64,000 bases of DNA from Lentzea atacamensis (GCF_003269295.1 NZ_QLTT01000001.1:1135635-1199634), one strand, 5' to 3'; shown: positions 1-7,812, counted from the first letter of the stretch. Program-made: numbers and translations. The notes: generated by a model from the letters alone, not told the origin.

Positions 1-936
1 GCGCAGGCCGCGTGACTGCAGGATGGGCTGCAGCACGTTGCCCTCGACCTGCTGCACGACGATGACGATGATCAGCATGATGATCGCCGTGGTCAGCCCG
101 TTGCTGACGAGCGCGACCAGCACCGCCAGCGCACCGGCGATAAACGCGCCGACGATCGGGATGAAGCCGCCGAGGAACGTCAGCGCGGCCAGCGGGATCG
201 CGAGCGGCACCCCGAGGATCACCAGGCCGAGCCCGATGAACACCGCGTCGATCAGCGACACGACCGCCTGGCTGCGGATGAAGCTGCCGAGCGTCACCCA
301 GATCCGCTCCAGCACCGTCGTGACGTGCCCGCCCGCGCGCTCGCCGATGAGGCCGCGCAGCCACGGCGTGAACCGCATGCCGTCCTTGACGAAGAAGAAC
401 GCGAGCAACAACGCCACCAGCCCGGTCACGACACCGGACGTCACCGCGCCGGCCCCGGTCAGCAGCCCGCTCGCGATCGACCCGATGCTCGACTTGACCT
501 GCTCGACCCCTTGGGCGATCAACCGGTCGAGATCGGTGTCGGCCAGGTTGAGCGGCGGCCCTGACGCCCACTTCTGCGCCTGCTGCACCGCCTCGGTGGC
601 GCTCTTCGCGATCTCCGGCACACCGGACGCGATGGACGTGGAGATCGCCGCGATGACGCCTCCCAGCACCACCAGCCCGACGACCAGCACGATCGTCGCC
701 GCCAGCGCCGAGTTGAGCCCCTTCGACATCAGCCACCTGGCCGGCGGCCACAGCACCGTCGTGATCAGCAACCCGAGCAGCACGGGCATCACGACCACCC
801 AGATCTTCCCGATGATCCAGAAGACCATCCAGAAGCCGAGCGCGGCCAGCGCCACCCGCAGACTCCACCGCGCGAGCCAGCTCACGCCGTGCCCGATCGC
901 CTCACCCTTGTCCGCCCACCTGCGTTCCCGTTCCAC
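1..936 (-). CDS. AI-2E family transporter (3' end outside window)
   Basis: This is a polytopic membrane protein of the AI-2E/YdgG transporter family (PF01594); members export small molecules, and no substrate can be assigned here. The 312 visible residues contain hydrophobic blocks at about residues 25-75, a long loop rich in Ala/Gln, a TM pair around 175-200, and a C-terminal cluster ending in the family motif QQVEGNVLQP. The reading frame runs off the left edge, so only the last few tens of residues are missing. I chose the GTG at 936 because the preceding sequence holds no earlier in-frame start near a membrane segment. The nearest neighbour is an unrelated oxidoreductase, so it is probably monocistronic. 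The family call is firm and the function is open. Confidence 0.85.
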   Translation of the reverse strand, partial: MERERRWADKGEAIGHGVSWLARWSLRVALAALGFWMVFWIIGKIWVVVMPVLLGLLITTVLWPPARWLMSKGLNSALAATIVLVVGLVVLGGVIAAISTSIASGVPEIAKSATEAVQQAQKWASGPPLNLADTDLDRLIAQGVEQVKSSIGSIASGLLTGAGAVTSGVVTGLVALLLAFFFVKDGMRFTPWLRGLIGERAGGHVTTVLERIWVTLGSFIRSQAVVSLIDAVFIGLGLVILGVPLAIPLAALTFLGGFIPIVGAFIAGALAVLVALVSNGLTTAIIMLIIVIVVQQVEGNVLQPILQSRGLR

Positions 937-1013
937 GCGGACAGTCTGTCCTGATCTAGCCCGAACGGGTAACGGACATGCCGCCAGCCCTCGGCCGAGC
1001 CGTGCAGCGCGGC

Positions 1014-2165
1014 CTACGACGCGCGGTGGAGCACGCCGTCGACGTCCGGCGCGACCGAGCCGCGGATCAGGTTCCGCACCACCGGCAACCCGGACAGACG
1101 GAAAGCCCAGTCCCGCAACGAGATGCGCCAGGTCGACGACGGCGCCATCCAGCCGATGAAACGACGCCCGAACTCCTGGGTGTGCGCGACGGCAGGCTTC
1201 ATCCGCGTCTGGTAGCGCTCGAAAGCGCCGTCCGTGCCGGCCGCAAGCTCCTCGGCCAGCACGAACGCGCCGGTCATCGCGAGGGACGCCCCGTGGCCGG
1301 CGAACAGCGAGACTGCCCCGCACGCGTCACCGACCAGGACGACCTTGCCGCGATGCCAGGTCGGCAGGTCCACTTGGGACACCTCGTCGTAGTAGATGTC
1401 CTGCGGCACCGCGGAAAGCAGTTCGGGTGCCACCCAGCCGAGGTCGCCGAACCGATCACGCAACGCCGCCGCCGGATCCTCGGGCACGGCTTGCTCGTCC
1501 GACCGGTACAGCATCAACGCCGCCATCGCCCCACCGCGCACGGCATAGCAGCCGATCATCCGGTGCGGCACGGTCAGCATCTGGTAGCGATAGCCGATCC
1601 GCGCGCTCAACTCCGGGTCCTGGACGGAGAACGCCGCCGTGTGGTGGCCCAGATACCGCACGAACGACGACCCGAACACCAGCTCCCGAACGCGTGAGTG
1701 CACGCCGTCCGCACCCACCACCAGGTCGAACGAGTCAGCGGATCCGTCCGAGAACGTCACCAGGCCGTCGTCGACCGCAGAAACCGTTGTGCCGTGACGA
1801 ATCGGAGACCGCAGGTCGGCCAGGATCACCTCCGCCAGCTCGCCGCGCAGCAGGCTGATCACCCCGTCCGCCACCGCCGAGTAGGCCGAGGCGGAGATCG
1901 TGGCACGCGACCGCCCGCGGGCGTCCACGCTGGTCACCGACGAGATCGGCGCGCGCCGCCGTTCCAGCGCCGGCAGCAGGCCCATCCGCCGCGCCACCTC
2001 GTGACCCGGCCCGAAGAAATCGATCATGTAGCCACCCGCACGGAACGAGGGCGCCTTCTCGACGACCAGGACGTCCCAGCCCGCGCGTTCCAGCCACCAC
2101 GCCGTCGTCAGCCCGGCGATCCCCGCTCCCACCACCAACGCCCGTTGGGCACTCGACTTAGGCAT
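1014..2165 (-). CDS. FAD-dependent monooxygenase
   Basis: This 383-residue protein is a class A flavoprotein hydroxylase-like enzyme (FAD_binding_3, PF01494) that would hydroxylate or oxidise a small molecule using NAD(P)H and O2. The N-terminus has the dinucleotide-binding motif GAGIAGL (residues 13-19) followed by an acidic VVEK end of strand 2. The second FAD motif GADGVH lies near 155, and the GD motif GDACGAVS lies near 285, followed by a helix carrying GHGASLAM. The length is normal for TetX/PhzS-type monooxygenases. It starts nine bases from the stop of a DUF4142 gene read in the same direction, so the two could be co-transcribed. The substrate cannot be deduced. Confidence 0.85.
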   Translation of the reverse strand: MPKSSAQRALVVGAGIAGLTTAWWLERAGWDVLVVEKAPSFRAGGYMIDFFGPGHEVARRMGLLPALERRRAPISSVTSVDARGRSRATISASAYSAVADGVISLLRGELAEVILADLRSPIRHGTTVSAVDDGLVTFSDGSADSFDLVVGADGVHSRVRELVFGSSFVRYLGHHTAAFSVQDPELSARIGYRYQMLTVPHRMIGCYAVRGGAMAALMLYRSDEQAVPEDPAAALRDRFGDLGWVAPELLSAVPQDIYYDEVSQVDLPTWHRGKVVLVGDACGAVSLFAGHGASLAMTGAFVLAEELAAGTDGAFERYQTRMKPAVAHTQEFGRRFIGWMAPSSTWRISLRDWAFRLSGLPVVRNLIRGSVAPDVDGVLHRAS

Positions 2166-2174
2166 ATGCCCAAT

Positions 2175-2936
2175 CTAGCGCACGCGCCCGCTGCTCCGCC
2201 CGCCACTCCACAGCCAGATACCGACTGCCGCCGCCGCCAGCACGGCCAGGCCGATCAGGCCGTCGGGCACGCCGCTCTGGTCCTGGCGCTGCGCCGAGTT
2301 CTGCGCGATGACCTGCGGCGCACGAGGAACAGGCGTCGGCGCGATCGAAGAAGGTTGCGCGACCAGCGCCAACGGGATCGCCTCGGTGTCGTTGAAGTCG
2401 ACCATCCCGGTCGCCTCCAGCACCGTCATGTGGTCGAGCACGGTGTCCATGCAGACCTTGGCGTAGTCGCGGATCGCCGTGTTGCGCGTGCCGGTGCGCA
2501 CCTGGGCCAGGAACTTGTAGACCGCACCGTGCGCGGCACGGAGCCGGTTCGCGAAGACCCTGTCGAACTCGGCACTGCGGGCGGGCGCGGCCGCCATCTC
2601 GTTCAGCCAGCCCTGCTGGGCCTCGTTGGGCTGCGTCGGCAGGTCCACGTTCAGCGTGCGCGCGAGCTCGATCGTTCTCCTGTCCAGATCGGCATGTCCG
2701 TCGATCAGGTGCCGGCTGGCCTCCCTGACCAGCGGGCTGGCCGACTTCTCCAGGCCCATCCGCCCTGCAGGGCCCTCCCACAAGCCCGCGAGTGCCACCT
2801 TCTGCAGCAGGTCGCGGCCGGCGGGCCCCATGGGCCCGAACTGGGTCTGGACGTGGTCGGGACCGAGGTTCGGCTGCGCGAGCGCGGGCGGTGCACCCAC
2901 CAGAACGATCAACAGGGTGATGAGCAGTATCCGCAT
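2175..2936 (-). CDS. DUF4142 domain-containing secreted, membrane-anchored protein
   Basis: This is an exported protein with an N-terminal signal peptide (MRILLITLLIVLVGAPPALA) and a predicted C-terminal transmembrane segment of about 18 hydrophobic residues followed by Arg-rich residues. The middle is a DUF4142 (ferritin-like four-helix) domain; such domains are common in secreted actinobacterial proteins and have no agreed activity. I start it at the ATG at 2936 because the longer reading frame (GTG at 2978) would put 14 polar residues before the signal peptide and would overlap the palindrome at 2971-2987. It diverges from a MarR gene, and the palindrome between them suggests shared control. 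The role is unknown. Confidence 0.75.
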   Translation of the reverse strand: MRILLITLLIVLVGAPPALAQPNLGPDHVQTQFGPMGPAGRDLLQKVALAGLWEGPAGRMGLEKSASPLVREASRHLIDGHADLDRRTIELARTLNVDLPTQPNEAQQGWLNEMAAAPARSAEFDRVFANRLRAAHGAVYKFLAQVRTGTRNTAIRDYAKVCMDTVLDHMTVLEATGMVDFNDTEAIPLALVAQPSSIAPTPVPRAPQVIAQNSAQRQDQSGVPDGLIGLAVLAAAAVGIWLWSGGRSSGRVR

Positions 2937-2970
2937 GCCGGGAGGTACGGACAGACCGAGGCACGCCGAC

Positions 2971-2987
2971 CATTGCACAGTGCAATG
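2971..2987. promoter_or_regulatory. Perfect palindrome, probable MarR operator
   Basis: The 17-bp sequence CATTGCACAGTGCAATG has perfect 8-bp arms around a single base. It sits 44 bases upstream of the MarR-type gene at 3032 and 34 bases upstream of the DUF4142 start. MarR proteins usually bind such short palindromes between divergent genes, so autoregulation is the simplest reading. Confidence 0.6.
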
Positions 2988-3031
2988 TTTATCGGTTCGT
3001 TATCTCCGGCCGACCCTGTAGAACTGGGTGG

Positions 3032-3520
3032 GTGAGCGAGATCGACGACCTGACCGACGCGGTCCTCACCGCGTCCCGCCTGCTGGTCGCCGTGTCGGCG
3101 CGATCACTGGCGGCCGTCGAGGAGACGCTCACGTTGCCGCAGTTGCGGATGCTCGTGCTGCTGGACAGCCGCGGCCCGATGAAGCTCACCGCGCTCGCGG
3201 ACCTGCTGGAGGTCAACCCGTCGACGGCGAAACGCATGATCGACCGGCTGATCGCGTCCGGCATGGTCGAGCGCGAACCGAATCCCGTCACGAAACGCGA
3301 GGTCGTGGTCGTGGCGAGCGTCGAGGGCCGCCGGGTCGTGCACGACGTGACCGTGCGCAGGCGGGCCGAGATCAGCGCGATCGTCGCCCGCATGCCGGAG
3401 CACACCCGCCAGGGGCTGGTCGAGGCGCTGACCGCGTTCGCGGAGGCGGGCGGCGAGCCTCGCTGGTCAGCCCGCGACGAGGCGCCGGAACGGGCCCGCC
3501 ACCACGCGGAAGTCGACTGA
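3032..3520 (+). CDS. MarR family transcriptional regulator
   Basis: This 162-residue winged-helix regulator has the MarR architecture: an N-terminal dimerisation helix, then HTH residues about 45-75 (LPQLRMLVLLDSRGPMKLTA then a recognition helix with NPSTAKRMIDRL), then the wing at about 85-100 (REPNPVTKREVVV). It probably represses itself and the divergent DUF4142 gene through the palindrome at 2971-2987. The start is the GTG at 3032. Its last 54 bases overlap the end of the convergent TetR gene. No ligand is apparent. Confidence in the family is high; the target assignment is inference. Confidence 0.85.
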   Translation: MSEIDDLTDAVLTASRLLVAVSARSLAAVEETLTLPQLRMLVLLDSRGPMKLTALADLLEVNPSTAKRMIDRLIASGMVEREPNPVTKREVVVVASVEGRRVVHDVTVRRRAEISAIVARMPEHTRQGLVEALTAFAEAGGEPRWSARDEAPERARHHAEVD

Positions 3521-4024
3521 CTCGTCCAACGCGCGATGCAGGACCAGCCCGTCGACGGCCGCGCCCAGCAACAGCGCGATCGCGTCGGCGTCCTTCACGC
3601 CGGCACTCCGCAGCCACTCGGCCACGCGTCCCCGGAAGTCCGCGACCAGCGCCGCGAGTGAAGCCCGCAGCTCAGGTAGCCGGTGCGCGGCCAGGAACGC
3701 CTCGGCCAGCAGCAACGACTCCGGATCCGTGCCGGTGAAACGAGAGAGATCTTCAAGCATGCGCTCGATGCCCTGAGACGGCTCCGACGACCGCAACCCG
3801 TCCGCGGCCTCGGCGAGCGCCCTCTCCGCGAACTGCAGCGCGGCCGTCGACAACAGGTCCGGCACCGACGAGAAGTGGTAGTGGACCAGCGCCGCGTTGA
3901 CGCCAGCGCGTTCGGCGACCAGCCGCGTGGTCACCGCACCCCAGCCGACCTCGCCCACGAGCTGGGCGGCGGCCTCGATCAGTTGTTCACGGGTGCGGCG
4001 ACCACGGTCGGCAGACTTGGGCAC
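3467..4024 (-). CDS. TetR/AcrR family transcriptional regulator
   Basis: This 185-residue one-component repressor has an N-terminal TetR HTH at about residues 10-55 (RRTREQLIEAAAQLVGEVGW through ALVHYHFSSVPDLL, where the YHF motif is typical). The remaining helices form the ligand-binding/dimerisation domain. It begins with GTG nine bases after the SRPBCC gene upstream, so the two are probably one transcript. Its 3' end overlaps the convergent MarR gene by 54 bases. It may regulate the SRPBCC gene, but the double palindrome upstream of that gene looks more like a winged-helix repressor site. The ligand is unknown. Confidence 0.85.
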   Translation of the reverse strand: MPKSADRGRRTREQLIEAAAQLVGEVGWGAVTTRLVAERAGVNAALVHYHFSSVPDLLSTAALQFAERALAEAADGLRSSEPSQGIERMLEDLSRFTGTDPESLLLAEAFLAAHRLPELRASLAALVADFRGRVAEWLRSAGVKDADAIALLLGAAVDGLVLHRALDESVDFRVVAGPFRRLVAG

Positions 4025-4033
4025 GCACCCAAC

Positions 4034-4462
4034 TTAGCTTTCGGCCTTCTTCTTGAACGCGTCGAGCACCTCGGGCCAGCCACCCGTGTTGTCCTCGTGC
4101 GCCTTCGCGCGCAGCTCCTCCGAGCCCGCCAGCGACGCGAACCCGCTCTCCACGACGCGCAGCCGCGTGCCGGAACCCTCCGGCGTCAGCGTGAACTCGA
4201 CCAGCGTGGTGTTGCCCGCACGCAGCTCCTCGCCGCTGAACGCACTGGCCCAGCGGTACGACACGTAGCTCTGCGGCGTCACGGTCTCGACCCGCACCGG
4301 GAAGTCGCCGTACGTCTCGTTCTTGCACAACGTCGTCTCACCCTCGACAGCTGTGCCCGACGGCGCGGAGGCCACCCACCACCCCGGCTCGGTCACCAGC
4401 TGCCAGACGCGCTCCGGCGCCGCCTCGATCAGGGTCTCGCGTTCGATCCGGTCCACGGTCAC
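4034..4462 (-). CDS. SRPBCC (AHSA1-type START-like) domain protein
   Basis: This is a small cytosolic helix-grip protein of the Activator of Hsp90 ATPase homologue 1-like/polyketide-cyclase superfamily (PF08327); such proteins bind hydrophobic ligands. Its signatures are the N-terminal IERETLIEAAPERVWQLVTE, a central GNTTLVEFTLTPEGSGTRL strand pair and the C-terminal GGWPEVLDAFKKK helix. The start is set at the GTG at 4462 because GGGGAG lies seven bases upstream. The longer frame from 4510 would place the start codon inside an operator. The gene is followed by a TetR gene nine bases away. In actinomycetes this family usually pairs with an ArsR repressor, which is missing here. The ligand is unknown. 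Confidence 0.8.
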   Translation of the reverse strand: MTVDRIERETLIEAAPERVWQLVTEPGWWVASAPSGTAVEGETTLCKNETYGDFPVRVETVTPQSYVSYRWASAFSGEELRAGNTTLVEFTLTPEGSGTRLRVVESGFASLAGSEELRAKAHEDNTGGWPEVLDAFKKKAES

Positions 4463-4488
4463 GACAAACTCCCCACGTCCGCCAACAA

Positions 4489-4539
4489 GTGCAACCCCAG
4501 AGTTGCACATCCCACGAAGATGCGCAACTCCAGGGTTGC
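4489..4539. promoter_or_regulatory. Two helically phased palindromes upstream of SRPBCC gene
   Basis: Two inverted repeats share the form GCAAC-N6-GTTGC. The first is GTGCAACCCCAGAGTTGCAC (4489-4508, 7-bp arms) and the second is GCAACTCCAGGGTTGC (4524-4539, 5-bp arms). Their centres are 33 bp apart, close to three helix turns, so two repressor dimers would bind the same face of the DNA. They lie directly upstream of the chosen SRPBCC start. Confidence 0.65.
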
Positions 4540-4544
4540 ATGTT

Positions 4545-5591
4545 TTAGGGACGGGCGCCCAGTGAGTTCACGACCGCGCTGGTCACCGCGTAGGAGTCGC
4601 GGACCGTCCCCTTCTTCAACCCGCCGTCCTCCTCACCGAGGTCCTCGGCGACGACCGACCTGCCGCCGATGAAGTCCCCGTTGTCCGGGTCGATGATGAT
4701 CTCCATGAAGTCGTCGTAGTGCTTCATGCCGAGAGCGACGCCCTCCTTGCCGTCGAGGTTCGCCCGCTTGTCGGTGACGACCAGCCCCGGCAGCAACGCG
4801 AGCGCACGGAAGATGTTCGCCCGCACCTCGGCGGGGTACTGCCCCGACTGCAACGCCTCGCGAGCTTGCTGAAGCGCTTCCGCGTCCGACGGCCCGCCGT
4901 TCTCCTTGAGCTTGGCCAGCAGCTCCTTCGGGTCCTTGGGCAGCGAGGCGATGAACTCCGGCGTCGGGTTGCTGAACGAGGCGGTGGTGCAGCGGTCCGG
5001 CTGACCTTCGGCGTAGTAGGAGTACTTGCCGCACTTGCCGCGGAACTCGGGGTCGTTCTTGAACGGGCCGGCGTCCGGCTCCCCTTCGCCCTCGTGGCCC
5101 GGCAGCCACTTCGCGGAGCCGACGTCGAACTTCAACATCCACTCGTCGCGGCGGTCGGCGGGAATCCACTCCTCGTTGGCCATGTCGGTGGTGTACGCCT
5201 TGATGGAGCCCAACTCCACGGTGATGCCCTCGTACCTGGCGCGCACGTACCGGTACTGACCGGGGCCGACGGGCCGTTCGACGACGCGGGCGGCGAGGTC
5301 GGCGGCACGGATCAGCTCCTCGGCGGCGGTCGCCGAGCTACCGCCGTTGTCGATGGTCAGCGCGCCCAGCCCACCGGCGGTGAGCACGCCGACAGCGGCC
5401 GCGGCGGCGAGCCAGCGCACCCGGCGGCGTGGGTGGTGCTCGACGACGGGTTCCTCTGCTCGGGCCTTCAGCGCTGCCGCCAGCGCGTTCCTGCCCGCGG
5501 CGACGTCGAACCGCACGGGTTCGTCGGCGGCACGAGCCAGCGCCGCGTCGAGCACTCGGTCGAGGCTCTCTGACTTGGTCGGCTCAGACAT
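4545..5591 (-). CDS. CU044_5270 family membrane-anchored protein (sigma-factor partner)
   Basis: This 348-residue protein has a cytosolic N-terminus of about 60 residues, one transmembrane helix (about residues 67-88, after the basic stretch HHPRRRVRW), and a large extracytoplasmic domain of the CU044_5270 type with a long charged middle and the C-terminal TSAVVNSLGARP. The start is the ATG at 5591, which overlaps the end of the ECF sigma gene by 8 bases, so translation is coupled. Family members are nearly always encoded next to ECF sigma factors, and the single-pass layout suits an anti-sigma or signal-receiving role. That function is inferred from context, since no zinc-binding anti-sigma motif is visible. 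The stop lies just beyond the double palindrome. Confidence 0.8.
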   Translation of the reverse strand: MSEPTKSESLDRVLDAALARAADEPVRFDVAAGRNALAAALKARAEEPVVEHHPRRRVRWLAAAAAVGVLTAGGLGALTIDNGGSSATAAEELIRAADLAARVVERPVGPGQYRYVRARYEGITVELGSIKAYTTDMANEEWIPADRRDEWMLKFDVGSAKWLPGHEGEGEPDAGPFKNDPEFRGKCGKYSYYAEGQPDRCTTASFSNPTPEFIASLPKDPKELLAKLKENGGPSDAEALQQAREALQSGQYPAEVRANIFRALALLPGLVVTDKRANLDGKEGVALGMKHYDDFMEIIIDPDNGDFIGGRSVVAEDLGEEDGGLKKGTVRDSYAVTSAVVNSLGARP

Positions 5592-6228
5592 GGCTGTCCT
5601 CGGAGAAGTCGTGGTCGGTGGCGGCGAGGCGGGTGCGCAGCCGGGCACGGCCGCGGTGCAGCCTGGTGCGGACGGTGGCCACCGGGACGTCGAGCGCCAC
5701 GGCGATCTCGGCCGGCGTGAAGTCCGCCCACGCGTGCAGCAGCAGCACTTCGCGTTCCTCGACGCGCAGTTCGGCGAGCCAGTCGGCGAGCGGCCCGGCG
5801 AGCAGGTCCGCGTCCGCCACGGCGCTCGCCCGGTCACCGATGTCGCCCTCGTCGACGCGGGCCGCATGCGCCTTGCTCCACGCACGCAGTTTGCGTTCCT
5901 CCGCGCGCACGTGGTTGCGCAGCAGGTTCGTCGCCACGCCGTAGAGCCACGCGCGCACGGCGTCGGCCTCGTAGACCTGACCGGCGCGCTGGTCCCACAG
6001 CACCAGGAAGGCCTCGGAGACCACGTCCTGCGCGGTGTCCGCGCCGACACGCCTCGCCACGTAGCGGTGCAACCGCTCGGCCGTCGACTCGTACAGGGTC
6101 AGCAGCGCGGCCTCGTCCAGCACGGCGGGCGCCACTTCAGGGGTCAGCGCCACGGGCGCCACGTCGCTTCGCACATCCCTACCTGGCCGCAGGCCCCAGA
6201 TGCGTTCCCGGCGTGTGCTCACCGCCAC
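5584..6228 (-). CDS. ECF-type RNA polymerase sigma factor
   Basis: This is an extracytoplasmic-function sigma factor of 214 residues. Region 2 runs from about residue 42 to 110 (LYESTAERLHRYVARRVGA, then DVVSEAFLVLWDQ and the Trp-containing RAWLYGVATNLLRNH). Region 4 spans about 150-205, with the HTH EREVLLLHAWADFTPAEIAV followed by VPVATVRTRLHRGRARLRT. The N-terminus before residue 35 is not conserved, so a later start is possible. It is followed with an 8-base overlap by a CU044_5270 gene, forming a two-gene signalling unit. No autoregulatory promoter motif was recognised upstream, where debris of an acetyltransferase lies. Confidence 0.9.
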   Translation of the reverse strand: MAVSTRRERIWGLRPGRDVRSDVAPVALTPEVAPAVLDEAALLTLYESTAERLHRYVARRVGADTAQDVVSEAFLVLWDQRAGQVYEADAVRAWLYGVATNLLRNHVRAEERKLRAWSKAHAARVDEGDIGDRASAVADADLLAGPLADWLAELRVEEREVLLLHAWADFTPAEIAVALDVPVATVRTRLHRGRARLRTRLAATDHDFSEDSHV

Positions 6229-6244
6229 ATGGTGCGGCTGGAGA

Positions 6245-6690
6245 TCAGAACTCGCTCGGGAACGGGTGGCGGCCGGCGAACTCGGGCGCCGTCATCCCGA
6301 ACAGCACGACGTCGTGGTGGCGGCCGGCAAGAACTCGTGGTCACGCAGCCTGCCCTCCTCGTGAAGCCGAGCTTGCGGTGCAGTGCGAGAGAGGGCGCGT
6401 TGAACGTCCACACATTCGCCCCGCCCTTGTGCAACCTCCGCTCGCCGAACACGTGATTCAGCAGCAGTGGCACCGCGACGGTGGTGGTCGGCGCCCAGCG
6501 CGATGCCGCAAGAGAACCGCCCGGCGCGGTGGTCGACGAAGAACGTCGACAACGACCCCACGAGCGCGCCATCGGACAGTGACTCGATCGCCAGCTGGAG
6601 CGTGTCGTTGTCCGGTTGCTTCAGCGCGGCCGGCTCGGCCCGTTCGCGTTGCCGTGCGGCCGACCGCGGCGGATGGACCTCACGAGGTTC
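6245..6690 (-). pseudogene. GNAT acetyltransferase pseudogene (several frameshifts)
   Basis: Pieces of one RimJ/RimL-type N-acetyltransferase lie in order but in different frames. The first contains LQLAIESLSDGALVGSLSTF and CGIALGADHHRRG; the second VPLLLNHVFGERRLHKGGAN and FNAPSLALHRKLGFT; the third EEGRLRDHEFL; the last RHHDVVLFGMTAPEF ending at the TGA at 6245. At least three frame changes are needed, including one inside the acetyl-CoA-binding loop, where the expected RGYATAA-like segment is damaged. The N-terminal part has no good start. It is a decayed gene or carries sequencing errors; the number of shifts favours decay. Confidence 0.75.
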
Positions 6691-6768
6691 CCCATCCGGG
6701 CTGATGTCGTCGCTTGATCAAACGACCACCCGATCGTGTCCGGCAACCGAATAACTACTATCTGGCCG

Positions 6769-7422
6769 ATGACCGCCTACGACGATCTCGAACTCGACAC
6801 GACGGTGCTGCCGGAACGCCAGCAGAAGATCCTGGTCGCCATCCGCGACTGGGTCGTCGAGCACGGCTACTCCCCCAGCACCCGCGAGATCGGCGACGCT
6901 GTCGGTCTGAAGTCGTCCTCCTCGGTGTCCAAGCACCTGTCGGCGTTGGAGGACAAGGGTTTCCTGCGCCGCGGCTCGTCGGTGACGCGGCCGATGGACG
7001 TGCGGGTCTTCCTGCACGAGAGGGCGTCCGCGCAGATCTCCGCGGACTCGATCTCGGTGCCCGTCGTCGGTGACATCGCGGCCGGTACGCCCATCTCCGC
7101 CATCGAACACGTGGACGACGTGCTGAGCCTGCCGCGCGGGCTGGTCGGGCGCGGCAGCAACGTGTTCGCGCTGCGCGTGCGCGGTGACTCGATGATCGAC
7201 GCCGCGATCTGCGACGGCGACATGGTCGTGGTCCAGCAGACGCACGAGGCGTACAACGGGCAGATCGTGGCCGCGATGATCGACGAGGAAGCGACCGTCA
7301 AGGTCTACCAGCGCCGCAACGGCCACGTGTACCTGGAGCCGCGCAACCCGGACTACCCGGTCATCGACGGCGACAAGGCAGTGATCCTCGGCGTCGTCGT
7401 TTCAGTGCTCAGGAGCGTCTGA
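6769..7422 (+). CDS. lexA: LexA-like SOS repressor/S24 autoprotease
   Basis: This 217-residue protein has an N-terminal LexA winged HTH (residues 10-65: RQQKILVAIRDWVVEHGYSP, then TREIGDAVGLKSSSSVSKHL) and a C-terminal S24 peptidase domain. The self-cleavage Ala-Gly bond sits in VVGDIAAGTPI, the nucleophile Ser in GDSMIDAAI and the general-base Lys in EATVKVYQRR, so the autoproteolytic machinery is intact. I use the ATG at 6769; a GTG at 6736 would add 11 residues. No actinobacterial SOS box (CGAAC-N4-GTTCG) is seen upstream, so it may be a paralogue rather than the main LexA. The gene end overlaps serine-hydrolase debris on the other strand. Confidence 0.85.
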   Translation: MTAYDDLELDTTVLPERQQKILVAIRDWVVEHGYSPSTREIGDAVGLKSSSSVSKHLSALEDKGFLRRGSSVTRPMDVRVFLHERASAQISADSISVPVVGDIAAGTPISAIEHVDDVLSLPRGLVGRGSNVFALRVRGDSMIDAAICDGDMVVVQQTHEAYNGQIVAAMIDEEATVKVYQRRNGHVYLEPRNPDYPVIDGDKAVILGVVVSVLRSV

Positions 7423-7731
7423 GAACAGCTGGTCGGCGACGGTCGCGCAGACCTGCGCGCCGTGGTGATCGCGGCCCTGGTGGCGGGCCAGCACGGCCAG
7501 CGACCAGCCGTCCCACACCGCGAGGCACGTCACCGTCCACGTGTCGGTGTGCAGGGTCCAGCCGTTCTCGATCGCGAGCGACTTGCGCCGCAACGCGGGT
7601 GCCTCCGAATGCCGAAACGTCCTTCCGGAGCGATGTCGCGCCTCATCGCGAGGAGCTTGTCCCTCCATTCCGGACTGATCCCGGGCCCGTTCACGACGCA
7701 CTCGCCGAGCTTGGCCGCGTCCATCGCGGAC
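7402..7731 (-). pseudogene. Serine hydrolase (class A beta-lactamase-like) C-terminal remnant
   Basis: Only the C-terminal part of a penicillin-binding/beta-lactamase-like serine hydrolase survives, in two frames. Upstream is AMDAAKLGECVVNGPGISPE plus WRDKLLAMRRDIAPEGRFGI. After a frame change comes RRKSLAIENGWTLHTDTW with CLAVWDGWSLAVLARHQG, ending at 7402. The KNGW-like motif belongs to the last catalytic strand of this fold. The N-terminal half with the SxxK serine is absent. Its 5' edge abuts a histidine-kinase tail on the opposite strand, and its 3' end overlaps the lexA-like gene by 21 bases. Confidence 0.7.
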
Positions 7732-7812
7732 ACCGCGGTCTCCGGCGGCACGATCTCCGTGGCGAGTGAAGTGGGTGCCGGCACGACGTTCACCGTGCGG
7801 TTGCCGCGTTAG
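7732..7812 (+). pseudogene. Histidine kinase C-terminal remnant
   Basis: The 26 codons before the TAG at 7810 encode SGGTISVASEVGAGTTFTVR followed by LPR. This is the final G2-box strand of a sensor-kinase HATPase_c domain (usual form GGxIxVxSxxGxGTTFxVxLP). Nothing kinase-like precedes it, because the sequence changes directly into antisense serine-hydrolase debris. It is an orphan fragment left by a deletion or inversion. Confidence 0.65.

Noticed and set aside
978..1697. Long open frame on the plus strand opposite the FAD monooxygenase gene
   Set aside because: It is the antisense shadow of a clear flavoprotein gene, rich in Arg, Pro and His with no domain; high GC keeps shadow frames open.
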